A DNA stretch of 64,000 bases from Flavobacterium aquidurense (GTDB lineage Bacteria > Bacteroidota > Bacteroidia > Flavobacteriales > Flavobacteriaceae). Positions 16,904 to 26,412 of this stretch are shown one piece after another; within the stretch, counting starts at the first letter, position 1, and each line of letters starts with the position of its first letter. Position numbers and translations under genes: made by a program. Where the stretch lies: the NCBI GenBank assembly GCA_900107365.1, contig FNPS01000005.1:310001-374000 (forward strand). The letters run 5' to 3'. The notes beneath the pieces are model-generated. The model ran no database searches. It had not been told where the DNA came from and saw only the letters and a list, made by a program, of their open reading frames with translations.

Positions 16904-17005
16904 GTTTCACAGAGATACACAAAGAAAATGCATAGAGGTTCACAAATAGTTTGTAATACTTTGTGGACCTCTATGTAAATCTTCGTATAATTTTTATGAA
17001 ATAAC
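16904..17005. repeat. Class A palindrome after the patatin gene
   Basis: The inner arms 16931-16945 and 16961-16975 match at 14 of 15 positions (CATAGAGGTTCACAA). The left outer flank has the canonical word TTTCACAGAGATACACAAAG (16905-16924); the right outer arm is degenerate. Confidence 0.75.
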
Positions 17006-17107
17006 TTACGAATTTCTAGAAATTATGTAAATCGTCGGGAAATTTGTGTAACACATCGGGAAAACTTTAAAATTAATTTAGCACTATTAATTTTAAAGAA
17101 ATCAAAC

Positions 17108-17527
17108 ATGAAAACGAAAAGCTTTTTACTCGCCTTAATCCTAAGCGTTGGCTTATTTACAACATCTTGCAGCAATGATGATAATGAAGGGGAAACATTA
17201 GTTCCATTAGAAGGAAAATGGGATCTTAGCAAAACTGGAACTGTTATAAATGGTACAGAAACATTAATTGATCCAGTCGAAAATGCAAATAATTGCAGAA
17301 AAGACTATATCGAACTTAAATTGGATAACACAATTAATGTTGGAGATTATGATTCAGCAGTAACTGCTTGTGCATTAACAGTTCAATCAGGAATTTATTC
17401 AAGATCACACAATAATATAACTACAGTTATAAATGGTGTTACTGTAACTCAGGATATCGTGAATCTTACACTTAAAGAATTAAAAGTGAAAGATGCAGCT
17501 GGTGTTATCAGAGTTTATACAAGATAA
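17108..17527 (+). CDS. Lipocalin-like lipoprotein
   Basis: 139 aa. The signal peptide ends in a lipobox (TTSCS, Cys21) followed by an Asn/Asp-rich tether. The mature part starts LEGKWDLSKTG, the G-x-W opening of lipocalin-like domains common in Bacteroidota lipoproteins. It continues with alternating beta strands, ending LTLKELKVKDAAGVIRVYTR. Such proteins are thought to bind small hydrophobic ligands, but no ligand is known here. It has a strong terminator and appears to be a single-gene unit. Confidence 0.75.
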   Translation: MKTKSFLLALILSVGLFTTSCSNDDNEGETLVPLEGKWDLSKTGTVINGTETLIDPVENANNCRKDYIELKLDNTINVGDYDSAVTACALTVQSGIYSRSHNNITTVINGVTVTQDIVNLTLKELKVKDAAGVIRVYTR

Positions 17528-17565
17528 ATTATCTTATTTGCTAAATCTCATTTTGGAGATATAGC

Positions 17566-17602
17566 TAACGGAAACAGCTTGGGGGCTGTTTCCGTTTTTT
17601 TT
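17566..17602 (+). terminator. Terminator of the lipocalin-like gene
   Basis: AACGGAAACAGC and its exact complement (17566-17595) around a six-base loop, then a run of T. Confidence 0.9.
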
Positions 17603-17632
17603 TGGATAATTTTCTACTATAATTTTCTTCCA

Positions 17633-18187
17633 TTAGGCGTTTTTCCACTCGTCTATGGTAAGAACATTTGCATGACGCAGCAAAATTTTTGTTGTCAAAA
17701 CGCGATGTACTTCTTCATCACGATCGGCACATCCGTCTGAGAGTACGGTTATTTTAAAGTCTTTATCACTGGCCTCGGTTGTTGTCGAAAGCACTATGCC
17801 GCTTGTCGCAACTCCCGTTAGTATTAAATGCTGAATTCCTTTTGACCTTAAGATAACTTCTAATTCACTTCCTGTAAAAGCACTTACGCGACGTTTAGTA
17901 ACATGAATGTCATTTTCTTGCTGTGCTAATGCCGGATGAACTTTAGAGAATTCTTCCAAATTAATATTGGCAATGTGTTCTCTCGTTGCTGAAAAAACTT
18001 TGTTGTTCGGACTTATTTCTGCAGCTCCGTTCTTAAAACCAAGTGTCGCAAAAATAATTTGAATGTTTTTGTCCCGGGCAATTGCAATAGCTTTCGTTAT
18101 ATTTTTGATGACATCTTCAGTATTTGGGAAAGTTCCTAATATTCCAAGCTGAATGTCCATTACGAGTAATGCTGTATTTTGATTCAT
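17633..18187 (-). CDS. Isochorismatase-fold hydrolase lacking the usual Cys
   Basis: 184 aa. The fold is clear: Asp11 in LLVMDIQLG and Lys98 in VTKRRVSAF match the catalytic Asp and Lys. The segment LTGVATSGIVLSTTTEASD matches the third motif, in which amidase-type members have Cys at the position occupied here by Ile131. Cysteine-dependent amidase or nicotinamidase chemistry is therefore unlikely, and the true reaction is unknown. It is separated by two bases from the MFS gene upstream, so the two are co-transcribed and may act on or export a common compound. Confidence 0.85.
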   Translation of the reverse strand: MNQNTALLVMDIQLGILGTFPNTEDVIKNITKAIAIARDKNIQIIFATLGFKNGAAEISPNNKVFSATREHIANINLEEFSKVHPALAQQENDIHVTKRRVSAFTGSELEVILRSKGIQHLILTGVATSGIVLSTTTEASDKDFKITVLSDGCADRDEEVHRVLTTKILLRHANVLTIDEWKNA

Positions 18188-18189
18188 TT

Positions 18190-19470
18190 TTAAATAGTAT
18201 TATTAATGTTGTCTGTTTCTTCAGTATTGATAGTCAATAATTTCTTTTTGTTTTTTGTCTTTTTCTTATGAAGCGCATAAAATGAAAATGCAATAATTAG
18301 CGCCATAATTCCCTGTAGTAAAATACTATTGGGTGCGCCAATATATTTGGAAACGAATCCAATAAGCAAACTCCCAAGCGGAATCATTCCGAATGCGGCC
18401 ATTGCAAAAAAGCTTATAACTCTTCCTCTCATGGCTTCCTCAGCTTCTAATTGCAAAATAGTGTTACAAATCGGAATCAGTGACATAGTTCCAAATCCGC
18501 AGACAACCGCTATAGCCATTGCGATTGGAAAAACATTAAGGTGCGAAAAAATAATTAAGCTCACTCCAAGAATTAGCGTATTTGTAAATAGTATTTTCTT
18601 GAGACTAGTTCCCGATTTTAAAGAAGCCAGATATATCGCAGCCGTAACTGCACCCAAACCAATAAAACTGTTGATGTAACCAAAAGTTGCCGCATCTCCG
18701 TGGAAAATTACTTTGGCATAAACGGGTAAAAGGGTGTTGTAAGGAACTACCAACAAACTTAAAAGGGATAATATCAAAAGGATCACGCTAATTTTCGGCG
18801 TGTTTTTCATGTATAAAAACCCTTCTTTCAAGTCGGTCATTACTTTCTTTTTTACCGGATTGGGATGATAAGGCGGGAGTTTCATTAGCATCAATGAAAT
18901 AATTACGGCTACAAAACTGATTGCATTAAGTAAAAAACAATTTGCAGCACCAAATTGAGTCAATATAATTCCGGATAAAGAAGGTCCGATTAACCGAGCC
19001 AAATTGTTCAATGTAGAGTTCAAAGCAATGGCATTTGGGAGATCTTCTTTTTTATTGATGATATCATGAACCAAAGGCTGGCGCGCCGGAATATCAAAGG
19101 CGTTTACAATGCCCAATAAAACACTTAATGATAATATTTGCCAAATTTGATGATGCCCGGTAAAGACTAAAACAGTTAATAAAATGGCTTGTACGGCAGA
19201 AACAATTTGAGTGATCATCAAAACTTTATAGCGATTGTACCGGTCTGCAACAACTCCTCCAAAAACGGAAAACAAAAAAGACGGAAATTGTTCTGCAAAA
19301 ACAGTTACTCCCAGCATAAATGTCGAATGGGTCATGCTGTAGACAATCCAGACAACTGCGGTCCGCTGCATCCACATTCCGATTCTTGAAACCAGTTGTC
19401 CTCCAAAAAACAATGCATAATTCCGACTTTGAAACGCTTTGAATGTTCTGATGTTTAGAAGCTTTATCAT
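18190..19470 (-). CDS. MFS transporter, EntS-like
   Basis: 426 aa with twelve predicted membrane helices. The N-terminal NYALFFGGQLVSRIGMWMQR and the DRYNRYKVLM loop between helices two and three match the major facilitator group that includes the enterobactin exporter EntS. The C-terminus is a basic, soluble tail (HKKKTKNKKKLL). Family members export siderophores, drugs or metabolites using the proton gradient. Its partner is an isochorismatase-fold protein two bases downstream, but no siderophore synthase genes are present, so a siderophore role is only suggested. Confidence 0.85.
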   Translation of the reverse strand: MIKLLNIRTFKAFQSRNYALFFGGQLVSRIGMWMQRTAVVWIVYSMTHSTFMLGVTVFAEQFPSFLFSVFGGVVADRYNRYKVLMITQIVSAVQAILLTVLVFTGHHQIWQILSLSVLLGIVNAFDIPARQPLVHDIINKKEDLPNAIALNSTLNNLARLIGPSLSGIILTQFGAANCFLLNAISFVAVIISLMLMKLPPYHPNPVKKKVMTDLKEGFLYMKNTPKISVILLILSLLSLLVVPYNTLLPVYAKVIFHGDAATFGYINSFIGLGAVTAAIYLASLKSGTSLKKILFTNTLILGVSLIIFSHLNVFPIAMAIAVVCGFGTMSLIPICNTILQLEAEEAMRGRVISFFAMAAFGMIPLGSLLIGFVSKYIGAPNSILLQGIMALIIAFSFYALHKKKTKNKKKLLTINTEETDNINNTI

Positions 19471-19610
19471 TAAAATTTGTATTTAATTAGGCCGGAAATA
19501 TTTTCTCTGGAATAGAAATCACTTTTAAAATTAAAAACAAATCCTGAAACCAGAACATGAGATTCTGAATTTTGTGAAAAATTTTGCATAACGTAAGAAA
19601 ATCAAAAAAA

Positions 19611-19655
19611 CCTTCGTGCCTCTCTGCGTAATTTTTGTGTATCTCTGTGGAATAA
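19611..19655. repeat. Half class A repeat
   Basis: Words CCTTCGTGCCTCTCTGCG and TTTTTGTGTATCTCTGTGGA resemble the right arm of the class A palindromes, but no matching left arm is present. It lies between the divergent MFS and serS genes. Confidence 0.55.
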
Positions 19656-19698
19656 CTTTTTAGGCTAAACTTTGTCGTATTCTTAGCAAACATTTCCT

Positions 19699-19706
19699 TA
19701 AATTTG
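19699..19706 (+). promoter_or_regulatory. serS promoter -7 element
   Basis: TAAATTTG matches TAnnTTTG, 39 bases before the ATG at 19746. Its position excludes the upstream in-frame TTG at 19704 as the start. Confidence 0.65.
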
Positions 19707-19745
19707 CTTCCTTTATATAAAAATACTAGTTATAAACACAAAGCT

Positions 19746-21017
19746 ATGTTACAAATCGCATTTATTAGAGAGAATCAGGAGAAAGTAATCAAGGCTTTAG
19801 CAAAACGAAATATCGATGCTAAAAGCGTTGTTGAAGAAGTGGTGCAATTAGACGAAAATCGTCGTGCTACACAAGTAGAGTTAGACAATACTTTAGCTGA
19901 ATCTAATAAATTATCCAAAGATATAGGGGAATTGATGAAAGCAGGAGAGAAATCTAAAGCCGCAATCTTAAAAGAAAAAACTGTTTCCTTAAAAGAAAAA
20001 AGTAAAGAATTGGGCGAAAAAGCAGAAGCTTTGGCAACCGAATTGACGAATAAATTATACACATTACCAAACCTTCCGGCTGATATTGTTCCTGAAGGAA
20101 AAACTCCGGATGACAATTTGAATGTTTTCGAGGAAGGTGATATTCCGGTTTTGCATGAAGGTGCACAACCTCACTGGGAATTGGTAAAAAAATACGATAT
20201 CATCGATTTTGAATTGGGTGTGAAAATTACAGGTGCAGGTTTTCCGGTTTACAAAGGAAAAGGTGCTCGTTTGCAACGTGCCTTAATCAATTATTTCTTA
20301 GATAAAAATACAGCTGCAGGATATAATGAAGTTCAGGTACCGCATTTGGTAAACGAAGCTTCAGGTTACGGAACAGGACAATTGCCTGACAAAGAAGGGC
20401 AAATGTATCATTCAACAGTTGATGATTTATATTTGATTCCAACGGCTGAGGTTCCGGTTACGAATTTATACCGCGATGTTATTTTAAACGAAAGCGAATT
20501 GCCAGTTTTAAACACCGCTTACACACCATGTTTCCGTCGTGAAGCAGGTTCTTACGGAGCGCATGTTCGCGGATTGAATCGTTTGCACCAATTTGATAAA
20601 GTAGAAATTGTACGTATCGAACATCCGGATAATTCTTATGCAGCATTGGACGGAATGGTGGAACACGTAAAAGATATCTTAAAAGAATTGAAATTACCAT
20701 ACCGCGTTTTACGTTTGTGTGGTGGCGATATGGGTTTCACATCGGCTTTGACGTATGATTTTGAAGTGTTTTCTACAGCGCAGGATCGTTGGTTAGAAAT
20801 TAGTTCAGTTTCTAATTTTGAGACTTTCCAGGCCAATCGTTTGAAATTACGTTTCAAAGACAAAGATGGAAAAAACCAATTGGCACATACGCTTAACGGA
20901 AGTTCATTGGCTTTGCCAAGAGTGTTGGCTGGAATTTTAGAAAATTACCAAACACCGGAAGGAATCGTAATTCCAGAAGTTTTACGTCCTTACTGTGGAT
21001 TTGATATTATAAACTAA
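19746..21017 (+). CDS. serS: Seryl-tRNA synthetase
   Basis: 423 aa, typical for class II SerRS. I chose ATG 19746 because the protein then starts MLQIAFIRENQEKVIKALAK, as in the family, and the promoter motif lies just upstream. The N-terminal ~100 residues form the long antiparallel coiled coil that contacts the tRNA arm. The catalytic core has motif 2 (TPCFRREAGSYGAHVRGLNRLHQFDKVE) and motif 3 near the end (LNGSSLALPRVLAGILE). It heads a series of plus-strand genes (lgt, TPR protein, DUF4286, rsmA, mgtE) whose spacers are all palindromic repeats. Confidence 0.98.
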   Translation: MLQIAFIRENQEKVIKALAKRNIDAKSVVEEVVQLDENRRATQVELDNTLAESNKLSKDIGELMKAGEKSKAAILKEKTVSLKEKSKELGEKAEALATELTNKLYTLPNLPADIVPEGKTPDDNLNVFEEGDIPVLHEGAQPHWELVKKYDIIDFELGVKITGAGFPVYKGKGARLQRALINYFLDKNTAAGYNEVQVPHLVNEASGYGTGQLPDKEGQMYHSTVDDLYLIPTAEVPVTNLYRDVILNESELPVLNTAYTPCFRREAGSYGAHVRGLNRLHQFDKVEIVRIEHPDNSYAALDGMVEHVKDILKELKLPYRVLRLCGGDMGFTSALTYDFEVFSTAQDRWLEISSVSNFETFQANRLKLRFKDKDGKNQLAHTLNGSSLALPRVLAGILENYQTPEGIVIPEVLRPYCGFDIIN

Positions 21018-21020
21018 TTT

Positions 21021-21106
21021 AGTTTACAGTTTACAGTCTCAGTTTACAGCCTCAGCACAAAGCTGAAAACTGAGACTGCGACTGAAAACTGCGACTGAAA
21101 ACTGGA
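21021..21106. repeat. Class D palindrome between serS and lgt
   Basis: CAGTCTCAGTTTACAGC (21034-21050) pairs with GCTGAAAACTGAGACTG (21062-21078) at 16 of 17 positions. Extra copies of GCGACTGAAAACT follow and end at the lgt ATG. The stem sits inside the probable operon. Confidence 0.85.
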
Positions 21107-21109
21107 ATT

Positions 21110-21934
21110 ATGGCGAATGGAATTTTGTACTGGAATGTGGATCCTGTAATAGTTATGATAACGGATAGTTTTCCTTTAAAATATTACGGAGCTCTTTTTG
21201 CCTCTGGACTCTTGCTTGGATATTATATTGTTCGCAATATTTATAAAAAAGAGCAGCTGTCATTAGACAACCTTGATAGCCTGCTGGTTTATGTAATTGT
21301 GGGTACAATTTTAGGAGCCCGATTGGGACATTGCTTTTTTTATGAACCTGATTATTTTTTTAAACATCCCATAGAAATACTTTTGCCTATTCAGAAAATT
21401 GCCGGAGTTTATAAGTTTGTTGGTTTTCAGGGTTTAGCCAGTCATGGTGGTACAATCGGTGTTTTAATTGCTATCGTTTTATATTGCAAAAAATACAAAG
21501 TCAATTTTTTAGGACTGCTGGACAGAATGGCAATTGGAGTTCCGGTTACAGGAGCTTTTATCAGATTTGGGAATTTTATGAATTCTGAAATCTACGGAAA
21601 ACCGACAAATGGCAATTGGGGAGTTGTTTTTCAACGAGATGATATGATCCCGAGGCATCCGACACAATTGTATGAAGCATTTTCGTATTTGCTGATATTT
21701 GCCCTTTTATTTTGGATGTATAAATCAGAAAAAATAAAACAAGCCAAAGGATTATTATTTGGGACTTTCCTGACATTGTTGTTTTTGGCCCGTTTTTTAA
21801 TCGAATTTTTTAAGGAAAACCAGGAAAGTTTTGAGAACAATATGTTGATTAATATGGGACAAATTTTAAGTATTCCTTTTATTTTAATTGGCTTAACTTT
21901 GATTGTCTGGAAATCGAATGTTGAAATTAAATAA
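21110..21934 (+). CDS. lgt: Prolipoprotein diacylglyceryl transferase
   Basis: 274 aa with about seven membrane helices. Lgt transfers diacylglycerol from phosphatidylglycerol to the lipobox Cys of prolipoproteins in the inner membrane. The signature GNFMNSEIYG is exact around residues 151-160, and SHGG with its conserved His lies in the preceding loop. RHPTQLYEA also matches. The window's many lipoproteins are its expected substrates. The ATG immediately follows the class D palindrome that fills the gap from serS. Confidence 0.96.
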   Translation: MANGILYWNVDPVIVMITDSFPLKYYGALFASGLLLGYYIVRNIYKKEQLSLDNLDSLLVYVIVGTILGARLGHCFFYEPDYFFKHPIEILLPIQKIAGVYKFVGFQGLASHGGTIGVLIAIVLYCKKYKVNFLGLLDRMAIGVPVTGAFIRFGNFMNSEIYGKPTNGNWGVVFQRDDMIPRHPTQLYEAFSYLLIFALLFWMYKSEKIKQAKGLLFGTFLTLLFLARFLIEFFKENQESFENNMLINMGQILSIPFILIGLTLIVWKSNVEIK

Positions 21935-21941
21935 TAGTTCG

Positions 21942-22009
21942 CAGTCACAGTCTCAGTTTACAGTAGATATTACGCTGAAAACTGATACTGAAAACTGAGA
22001 CTAAGACTG
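21942..22009. repeat. Class D palindrome between lgt and the TPR gene
   Basis: CAGTCACAGTCTCAGTTTAC... (21942-21963) pairs with 21988-22009 at 19 of 22 positions. Same vocabulary as the previous spacer, different arrangement. Confidence 0.85.
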
Positions 22010-22026
22010 ACTAAAAGAACTGAAAT

Positions 22027-23808
22027 ATGAAAAACATCTTTATCTATATCGTTTTGTTCTGGTCGACACTCCTTTTTTCTCAAAATGAGCAACTGGCGCA
22101 ATATTACTACGATAAAGGTGATTTCGAAAAAGCAAAAATCAGTTATGAGGAGCTTTTAAACAGTGCACCATCCAATACCCAATACTTTTTAAGAACGGTA
22201 GATTGTTATCAGCAATTGCAGCAATTTGCTTTGGCTGAAAAAATGATTCAGGATCGTTATAATAAATACAAACAGGGTGTTTTTTTAGTAGAATTGGGAT
22301 ATAATTTCCAACTTCAGAAAAATGATGCAAAAGCCAAAAATTATTACGATCAGGCTATAGAGAAAATCAAAACGAATGCTAATGATGTTTACGGAATCGG
22401 AAATTCTTTCGAGAAAAAAGTATTGTTAGAATATGCTTTGAAAGCCTATCAAACGGCAATGCAGGTGCAGCCGAATTACAATTTTAATTTCCAAATCGGA
22501 ATGTTGTACGGACAGTTGGGTAAGACTGATCAAATGATTGATCTTTTGTTAACAGAATCCTATAATAATCCACAGAATGCTAATTTAATTCAGACGCAAC
22601 TATCCCGTTTCATGAATGGTGAGACAGATAATACGGCTTTTAAAGATGCGATGCGAAAAGCCTTAATCCTGAAAACACAAAAAGATCAGGATGTATTCTG
22701 GAATCACTATTTAAGTTGGTTTTATGTACAGCAAAAGGAATTTGGAAAAGCGTTTATCCAGGAAAAAGCGATTTACAAGCGCGAACCCGAATCACTTTCG
22801 AGTATTGTCAATTTGAGTCAGTTTGCATTAAATGAAGATGACACGGAAACAGCTTCTGAGATTTTGAACTTTATCCTTCTTAATACCAAAGATTTAGATT
22901 TATTGGTGCAGACCAATTACTATTTAATGGAAATTAAAATTGATAAAGCACAGGAAAAAGACTATCCAATAATTGACGCTGAGTTACAACAATTGCTTAC
23001 AACCTATGAAATAACTCCTTTTACCTTATCTTTGCAATTAATTCAGGCGCATTTTAAGGCATTTAATTTAAAAAAGCCAGAAGAGGGTATCGCAATTGTT
23101 AAACGAGCTTTAGAGCTTAATTTGAATGATTATCAGGAAGCGGATGCTAAGATGGAGTTGGGGGATATTTTGCTTTTGCAGGAAAAGTTCAATCAGGCGT
23201 TGATTTATTATTCGCAGATTCAATTGGATTTAAAGAATGATGTTGTAGCGCACGAAGCAAGTTTGAAAGCAGCCAAAACAAGTTATTTTAAAACTGATTT
23301 TGAATGGGCTTTAAAACAATTTAAAGAATTAAAATCGGCCAACACACAGTTGATAGCAAATGATGCACTGGAATATTTTTTATTGATAAATGACAACACC
23401 GTTGCCGATTCGACACAAACGGCATTAAAGCAATTTGCAAAAGGTGATTTTCTACTTTATCAAAATAAAAAACCAGAAGCGATTGCACAGTTTCAAAACA
23501 TTCTGAAAACCTATAAAGGACAGGAAATCGAAGCTGTAACAATGTTGCGTTTAGGTAAAATTTATGAAAGTCTGAAGGATTATAATTCGGCTTTAAGCCA
23601 ATACCAGCAGATCATTGACCATCATAGCGACGGAATTTATGTTGATGAAGCTTTGTTTTTTTCGGCAGAAATTTACAACGACGAATTAAAAGATACAGAA
23701 AAGGCAAAACCTTTGTATGAAAAGGTAATTTTTAACCATCAGGATAGTATTTACTTTGTTGATGCGAGAAAAAAATACCGCGAGTTGAGAGGAGACAAGA
23801 ATTTATAA
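22027..23808 (+). CDS. Secreted TPR-repeat protein
   Basis: 593 aa with a signal peptide (IFIYIVLFWSTLLFSQNE). The whole mature part is alpha-helical tetratricopeptide repeats: YYDKGDFEKAKISYEELLN near the start, AYQTAMQVQPNYNFNFQIGMLYGQLG in the middle and MLRLGKIYESLKDYNSALSQYQQII near the end, each with the W/L-G-Y-A-like spacing. TPR proteins scaffold protein complexes. Periplasmic members in Bacteroidota often support envelope assembly, but no partner is visible here. It sits in the serS-lgt series between two different palindromic spacers. Confidence 0.88.
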   Translation: MKNIFIYIVLFWSTLLFSQNEQLAQYYYDKGDFEKAKISYEELLNSAPSNTQYFLRTVDCYQQLQQFALAEKMIQDRYNKYKQGVFLVELGYNFQLQKNDAKAKNYYDQAIEKIKTNANDVYGIGNSFEKKVLLEYALKAYQTAMQVQPNYNFNFQIGMLYGQLGKTDQMIDLLLTESYNNPQNANLIQTQLSRFMNGETDNTAFKDAMRKALILKTQKDQDVFWNHYLSWFYVQQKEFGKAFIQEKAIYKREPESLSSIVNLSQFALNEDDTETASEILNFILLNTKDLDLLVQTNYYLMEIKIDKAQEKDYPIIDAELQQLLTTYEITPFTLSLQLIQAHFKAFNLKKPEEGIAIVKRALELNLNDYQEADAKMELGDILLLQEKFNQALIYYSQIQLDLKNDVVAHEASLKAAKTSYFKTDFEWALKQFKELKSANTQLIANDALEYFLLINDNTVADSTQTALKQFAKGDFLLYQNKKPEAIAQFQNILKTYKGQEIEAVTMLRLGKIYESLKDYNSALSQYQQIIDHHSDGIYVDEALFFSAEIYNDELKDTEKAKPLYEKVIFNHQDSIYFVDARKKYRELRGDKNL

Positions 23809-23818
23809 TTCAGATTTC

Positions 23819-23878
23819 AGACTTTAGATTTTAGATTTTTATTGGAATCTAAAATCTAAAATCTAAAATCTAAAATCA
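23819..23878. repeat. Class C palindrome between the TPR and DUF4286 genes
   Basis: TTTAGATTTTAGATTT (23823-23838) faces its complement AAATCTAAAATCTAAA (23852-23867). The right arm continues with two further copies of the 7-base word. Confidence 0.8.
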
Positions 23879-23884
23879 AGAAAA

Positions 23885-24196
23885 ATGATTATTTACAACG
23901 TTACAACCAATATACACGAAAGCGTTCATGACCAATGGTTAAAGTGGATGCAGGAAAAACACATACCGGAAATTCTGGCAACAGAAAAATTTTCGTCTGC
24001 AAGAATTGTGAGAGTTTTAATTGAAGAAGAAATGGGCGGAATTACGTATTCTGTTCAATATGTTACCGATAGCAAAGAAACTTTAGAAAAGTATTATTTG
24101 GAAGAACAACCGAAATTTGATAGAGAAGCTTTAGAGTTATTCGCAGATAAAATGCTTTCTTTCAGAACCGAATTAGAAGTTATTTCGGAACATTAA
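23885..24196 (+). CDS. DUF4286 family protein
   Basis: 103 aa, soluble. The sequence opens MIIYNVTTNIHESVHDQWLKWM and continues IPEILATEKFSSARIVRVL, then YYLEEQPKFDREALELFADKML, which is the pattern of the small DUF4286 family of Bacteroidota. It is predicted to be a ferredoxin-like alpha/beta fold, as in dimeric barrel proteins; this is inference. The gene lies directly upstream of rsmA, separated by a perfect 23-bp inverted repeat. Function is unknown. Confidence 0.8.
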   Translation: MIIYNVTTNIHESVHDQWLKWMQEKHIPEILATEKFSSARIVRVLIEEEMGGITYSVQYVTDSKETLEKYYLEEQPKFDREALELFADKMLSFRTELEVISEH

Positions 24197-24207
24197 AAAA
24201 AGATTTT

Positions 24208-24276
24208 TAGATTATTAGACTTCTTAGATTTTTAGACTTACTTAAAATCTAACAATCTAAGAAGTCTAATAATCTA
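24208..24276. repeat. Class E perfect palindrome before rsmA
   Basis: The arms 24208-24230 and 24254-24276 are exact 23-base complements (TAGATTATTAGACTTCTTAG core). The spacer between DUF4286 and rsmA is almost entirely this element. No T-run follows, so it is a poor terminator. Confidence 0.9.
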
Positions 24277-24293
24277 GCAATCTAAAAAAGAAA

Positions 24294-25079
24294 ATGGAAA
24301 AAGTAAAAGCCAAAAAACATTTAGGACAACACTTCTTAAAAGATGAAAGTATCGCAAAGGCAATCGCAGATACCTTAAGCTTAAAGGGATACGATGAGGT
24401 TTTAGAAATAGGACCGGGGATGGGTGTGTTGACTAAGTATTTGCTTGACAAACCAATTAATACGCACGTAATCGAAATTGACACCGAATCTGTGACGTAT
24501 TTGGGTGAAAATTATCCGAAATTAAAAGATCAGATTATCTCTCAGGATTTTCTGAAATACAATATTAATGAGGTTTACAAAGACAAACAATTCGCTATAA
24601 TCGGGAACTTCCCTTATAATATTTCGACTCAGATCGTTTTCAGGACTTTAGAGTTTAGAGACCAGATTCCTGAGTTTTCGGGAATGTTTCAAAAGGAAGT
24701 TGCCGAACGTATTTGCGAGAAAAAAGGCTCTAAAGCTTACGGAATCTTATCCGTATTAGCACAGGCTTTCTATATTACTGAGTACTTGTTTACTGTTGAC
24801 GAAAATGTTTTTATTCCTCCGCCCAAGGTGAAATCGGGTGTGATGAAAATGACCCGAAAGGAAGATTATAGTCTTCCATGTGGTGAAAAGTTGTTCTTTA
24901 CGGTAGTGAAAACTGCTTTTCAGCAAAGACGAAAAACATTACGTAACAGTTTGAAAACATTAAATTTAACTGATGATTTGCGATTAGACACTATCTTTGA
25001 TAAACGTCCCGAGCAACTTAGTGTAGAAGAATTTATTGAACTGACTCAAAAAATAGAAGCCGATGGAGTTCAAAGTTAG
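24294..25079 (+). CDS. rsmA: 16S rRNA dimethyladenosine transferase
   Basis: 261 aa, full length for RsmA/KsgA, which dimethylates two adjacent adenosines in helix 45 of 16S rRNA during 30S maturation. The start [20 protein letters not shown] is typical. SAM motif I is [11 protein letters not shown] and the catalytic N-x-P-Y motif is NFPYNIS. The C-terminal helical domain includes [13 protein letters not shown]. The end overlaps the start of mgtE by 17 bases in another frame, showing tight coupling. Confidence 0.97.
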   Translation: MEKVKAKKHLGQHFLKDESIAKAIADTLSLKGYDEVLEIGPGMGVLTKYLLDKPINTHVIEIDTESVTYLGENYPKLKDQIISQDFLKYNINEVYKDKQFAIIGNFPYNISTQIVFRTLEFRDQIPEFSGMFQKEVAERICEKKGSKAYGILSVLAQAFYITEYLFTVDENVFIPPPKVKSGVMKMTRKEDYSLPCGEKLFFTVVKTAFQQRRKTLRNSLKTLNLTDDLRLDTIFDKRPEQLSVEEFIELTQKIEADGVQS

Positions 25080-26412
25080 CAAAGATTTAATCCACCAATT
25101 AGAAGAGCACATTGTTAATAAAAACGACAAGGAACTTGAAGTTTTATTAAACGATTTGCACCACGCCGATATTGCCGAAATACTAGATGAACTGGATTTC
25201 GACGAAGCAACCTATATTTTCAGGGTTTTAGATAGCGATAAAACAGCAGAAATTCTTCTTGAACTAGAAGATGATTTGCGTGAAAACATCTTAAGCCGAC
25301 TTTCACCTAAAGAAATTGCCGAAGAGCTTGATGAGCTTGAAACCAATGACGCGGCAGATATTATCGGGGAACTTTCGCAGGAAATTAAAGCAGAGGTAAT
25401 CTCGGAATTAAATGATGTTGAACACGCGAAAGATATTGTCGAATTATTACGCTACGATGAAAATTCGGCGGGTGGTTTGATGGGAAAAGAGTTGGTAAAA
25501 GTCAATGAAAACTGGAATGTACTAACATGCGTTAAAGAAATGCGTATTCAGGCGGAAAACGTGTCAAGAGTGCATTCAATCTATGTGGTTGATGATGAAA
25601 ACCGATTAAAAGGAAGATTATCATTAAAAGATTTATTGACGACTTCTACCAAAACTCAGATTGGTGATATCTATATCAGAAAACTAAATTTTGTAAACGT
25701 TGATACCGAAGATGTTGAGGTAGCTCGGATCATGCAAAAATACGACTTAGAAGCTATTCCGGTTGTGGATGAACTGGGTCGCCTGGTGGGAAGAATTACC
25801 ATTGATGATATATTAGATGTAATCAAGGACGAAGCCGATAAAGATTACCAGTTAGCGGCGGGTATTACACAAGACGTTGAATCAAACGATAGTGTTTTGG
25901 AGTTAACCAAAGCGCGTTTACCATGGCTTTTGATTGGAATGGTGATCGAAATTGTGGCTTCTTTTGTTTTGAAAGGAAATGAAGATATATTCAAAATCCA
26001 TTCTACTCTAATCATTTTTGTACCATTGCTTTCGGCAACAGCAGGAAATATTGGGGTTCAGGCCTCGGCAATTGTCGTACAAGGGTTGGCGAACGGAACT
26101 TTAAAAGAATTTAGCCGAGGATATTTCAGTAAAGAAATTACCGTTTCTATGATTTCAGGAACTATTATTTCATTGCTATTATTAGGATATCATTCGATTA
26201 TGTACCAACAATATCTGGTGGGTTTTGCGATTTCGATTTCGATGATTGTAGTGATTTTGTTCGCTGCGACTTTGGGAACTCTGGTGCCGCTTTTCCTTCA
26301 TAAAAATAAGATTGATCCCGCTATTGCTACAGGTCCGTTTATCACGACAACCAATGACGTTTTTGGAATTATGCTCTACTTTGGAGTAGCCAAATTGATT
26401 CTTGGGTTTTAG
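25063..26412 (+). CDS. mgtE: Magnesium transporter MgtE
   Basis: 449 aa, the standard MgtE length. Order: an N-terminal superhelical domain with [19 protein letters not shown], two CBS domains (about 125-250, with [21 protein letters not shown] and [23 protein letters not shown]), then five membrane helices. The pore helices include [14 protein letters not shown] and the conserved acidic [19 protein letters not shown]. It is a magnesium-gated Mg2+ channel in the inner membrane; the cytoplasmic domains sense Mg2+. The start lies inside the rsmA end. Confidence 0.96.
   Translation: MEFKVSKDLIHQLEEHIVNKNDKELEVLLNDLHHADIAEILDELDFDEATYIFRVLDSDKTAEILLELEDDLRENILSRLSPKEIAEELDELETNDAADIIGELSQEIKAEVISELNDVEHAKDIVELLRYDENSAGGLMGKELVKVNENWNVLTCVKEMRIQAENVSRVHSIYVVDDENRLKGRLSLKDLLTTSTKTQIGDIYIRKLNFVNVDTEDVEVARIMQKYDLEAIPVVDELGRLVGRITIDDILDVIKDEADKDYQLAAGITQDVESNDSVLELTKARLPWLLIGMVIEIVASFVLKGNEDIFKIHSTLIIFVPLLSATAGNIGVQASAIVVQGLANGTLKEFSRGYFSKEITVSMISGTIISLLLLGYHSIMYQQYLVGFAISISMIVVILFAATLGTLVPLFLHKNKIDPAIATGPFITTTNDVFGIMLYFGVAKLILGF

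Noticed and set aside
19704-19745. A longer serS start at TTG 19704
   Set aside because: The TTG lies inside the TAAATTTG promoter motif, so it would not be transcribed; ATG 19746 also matches the family N-terminus.
23819-24276. Short repeated words resembling a CRISPR array
   Set aside because: Units are 7-8 bases with no constant-length unique spacers, they are arranged as inverted arms, and no cas genes lie nearby.
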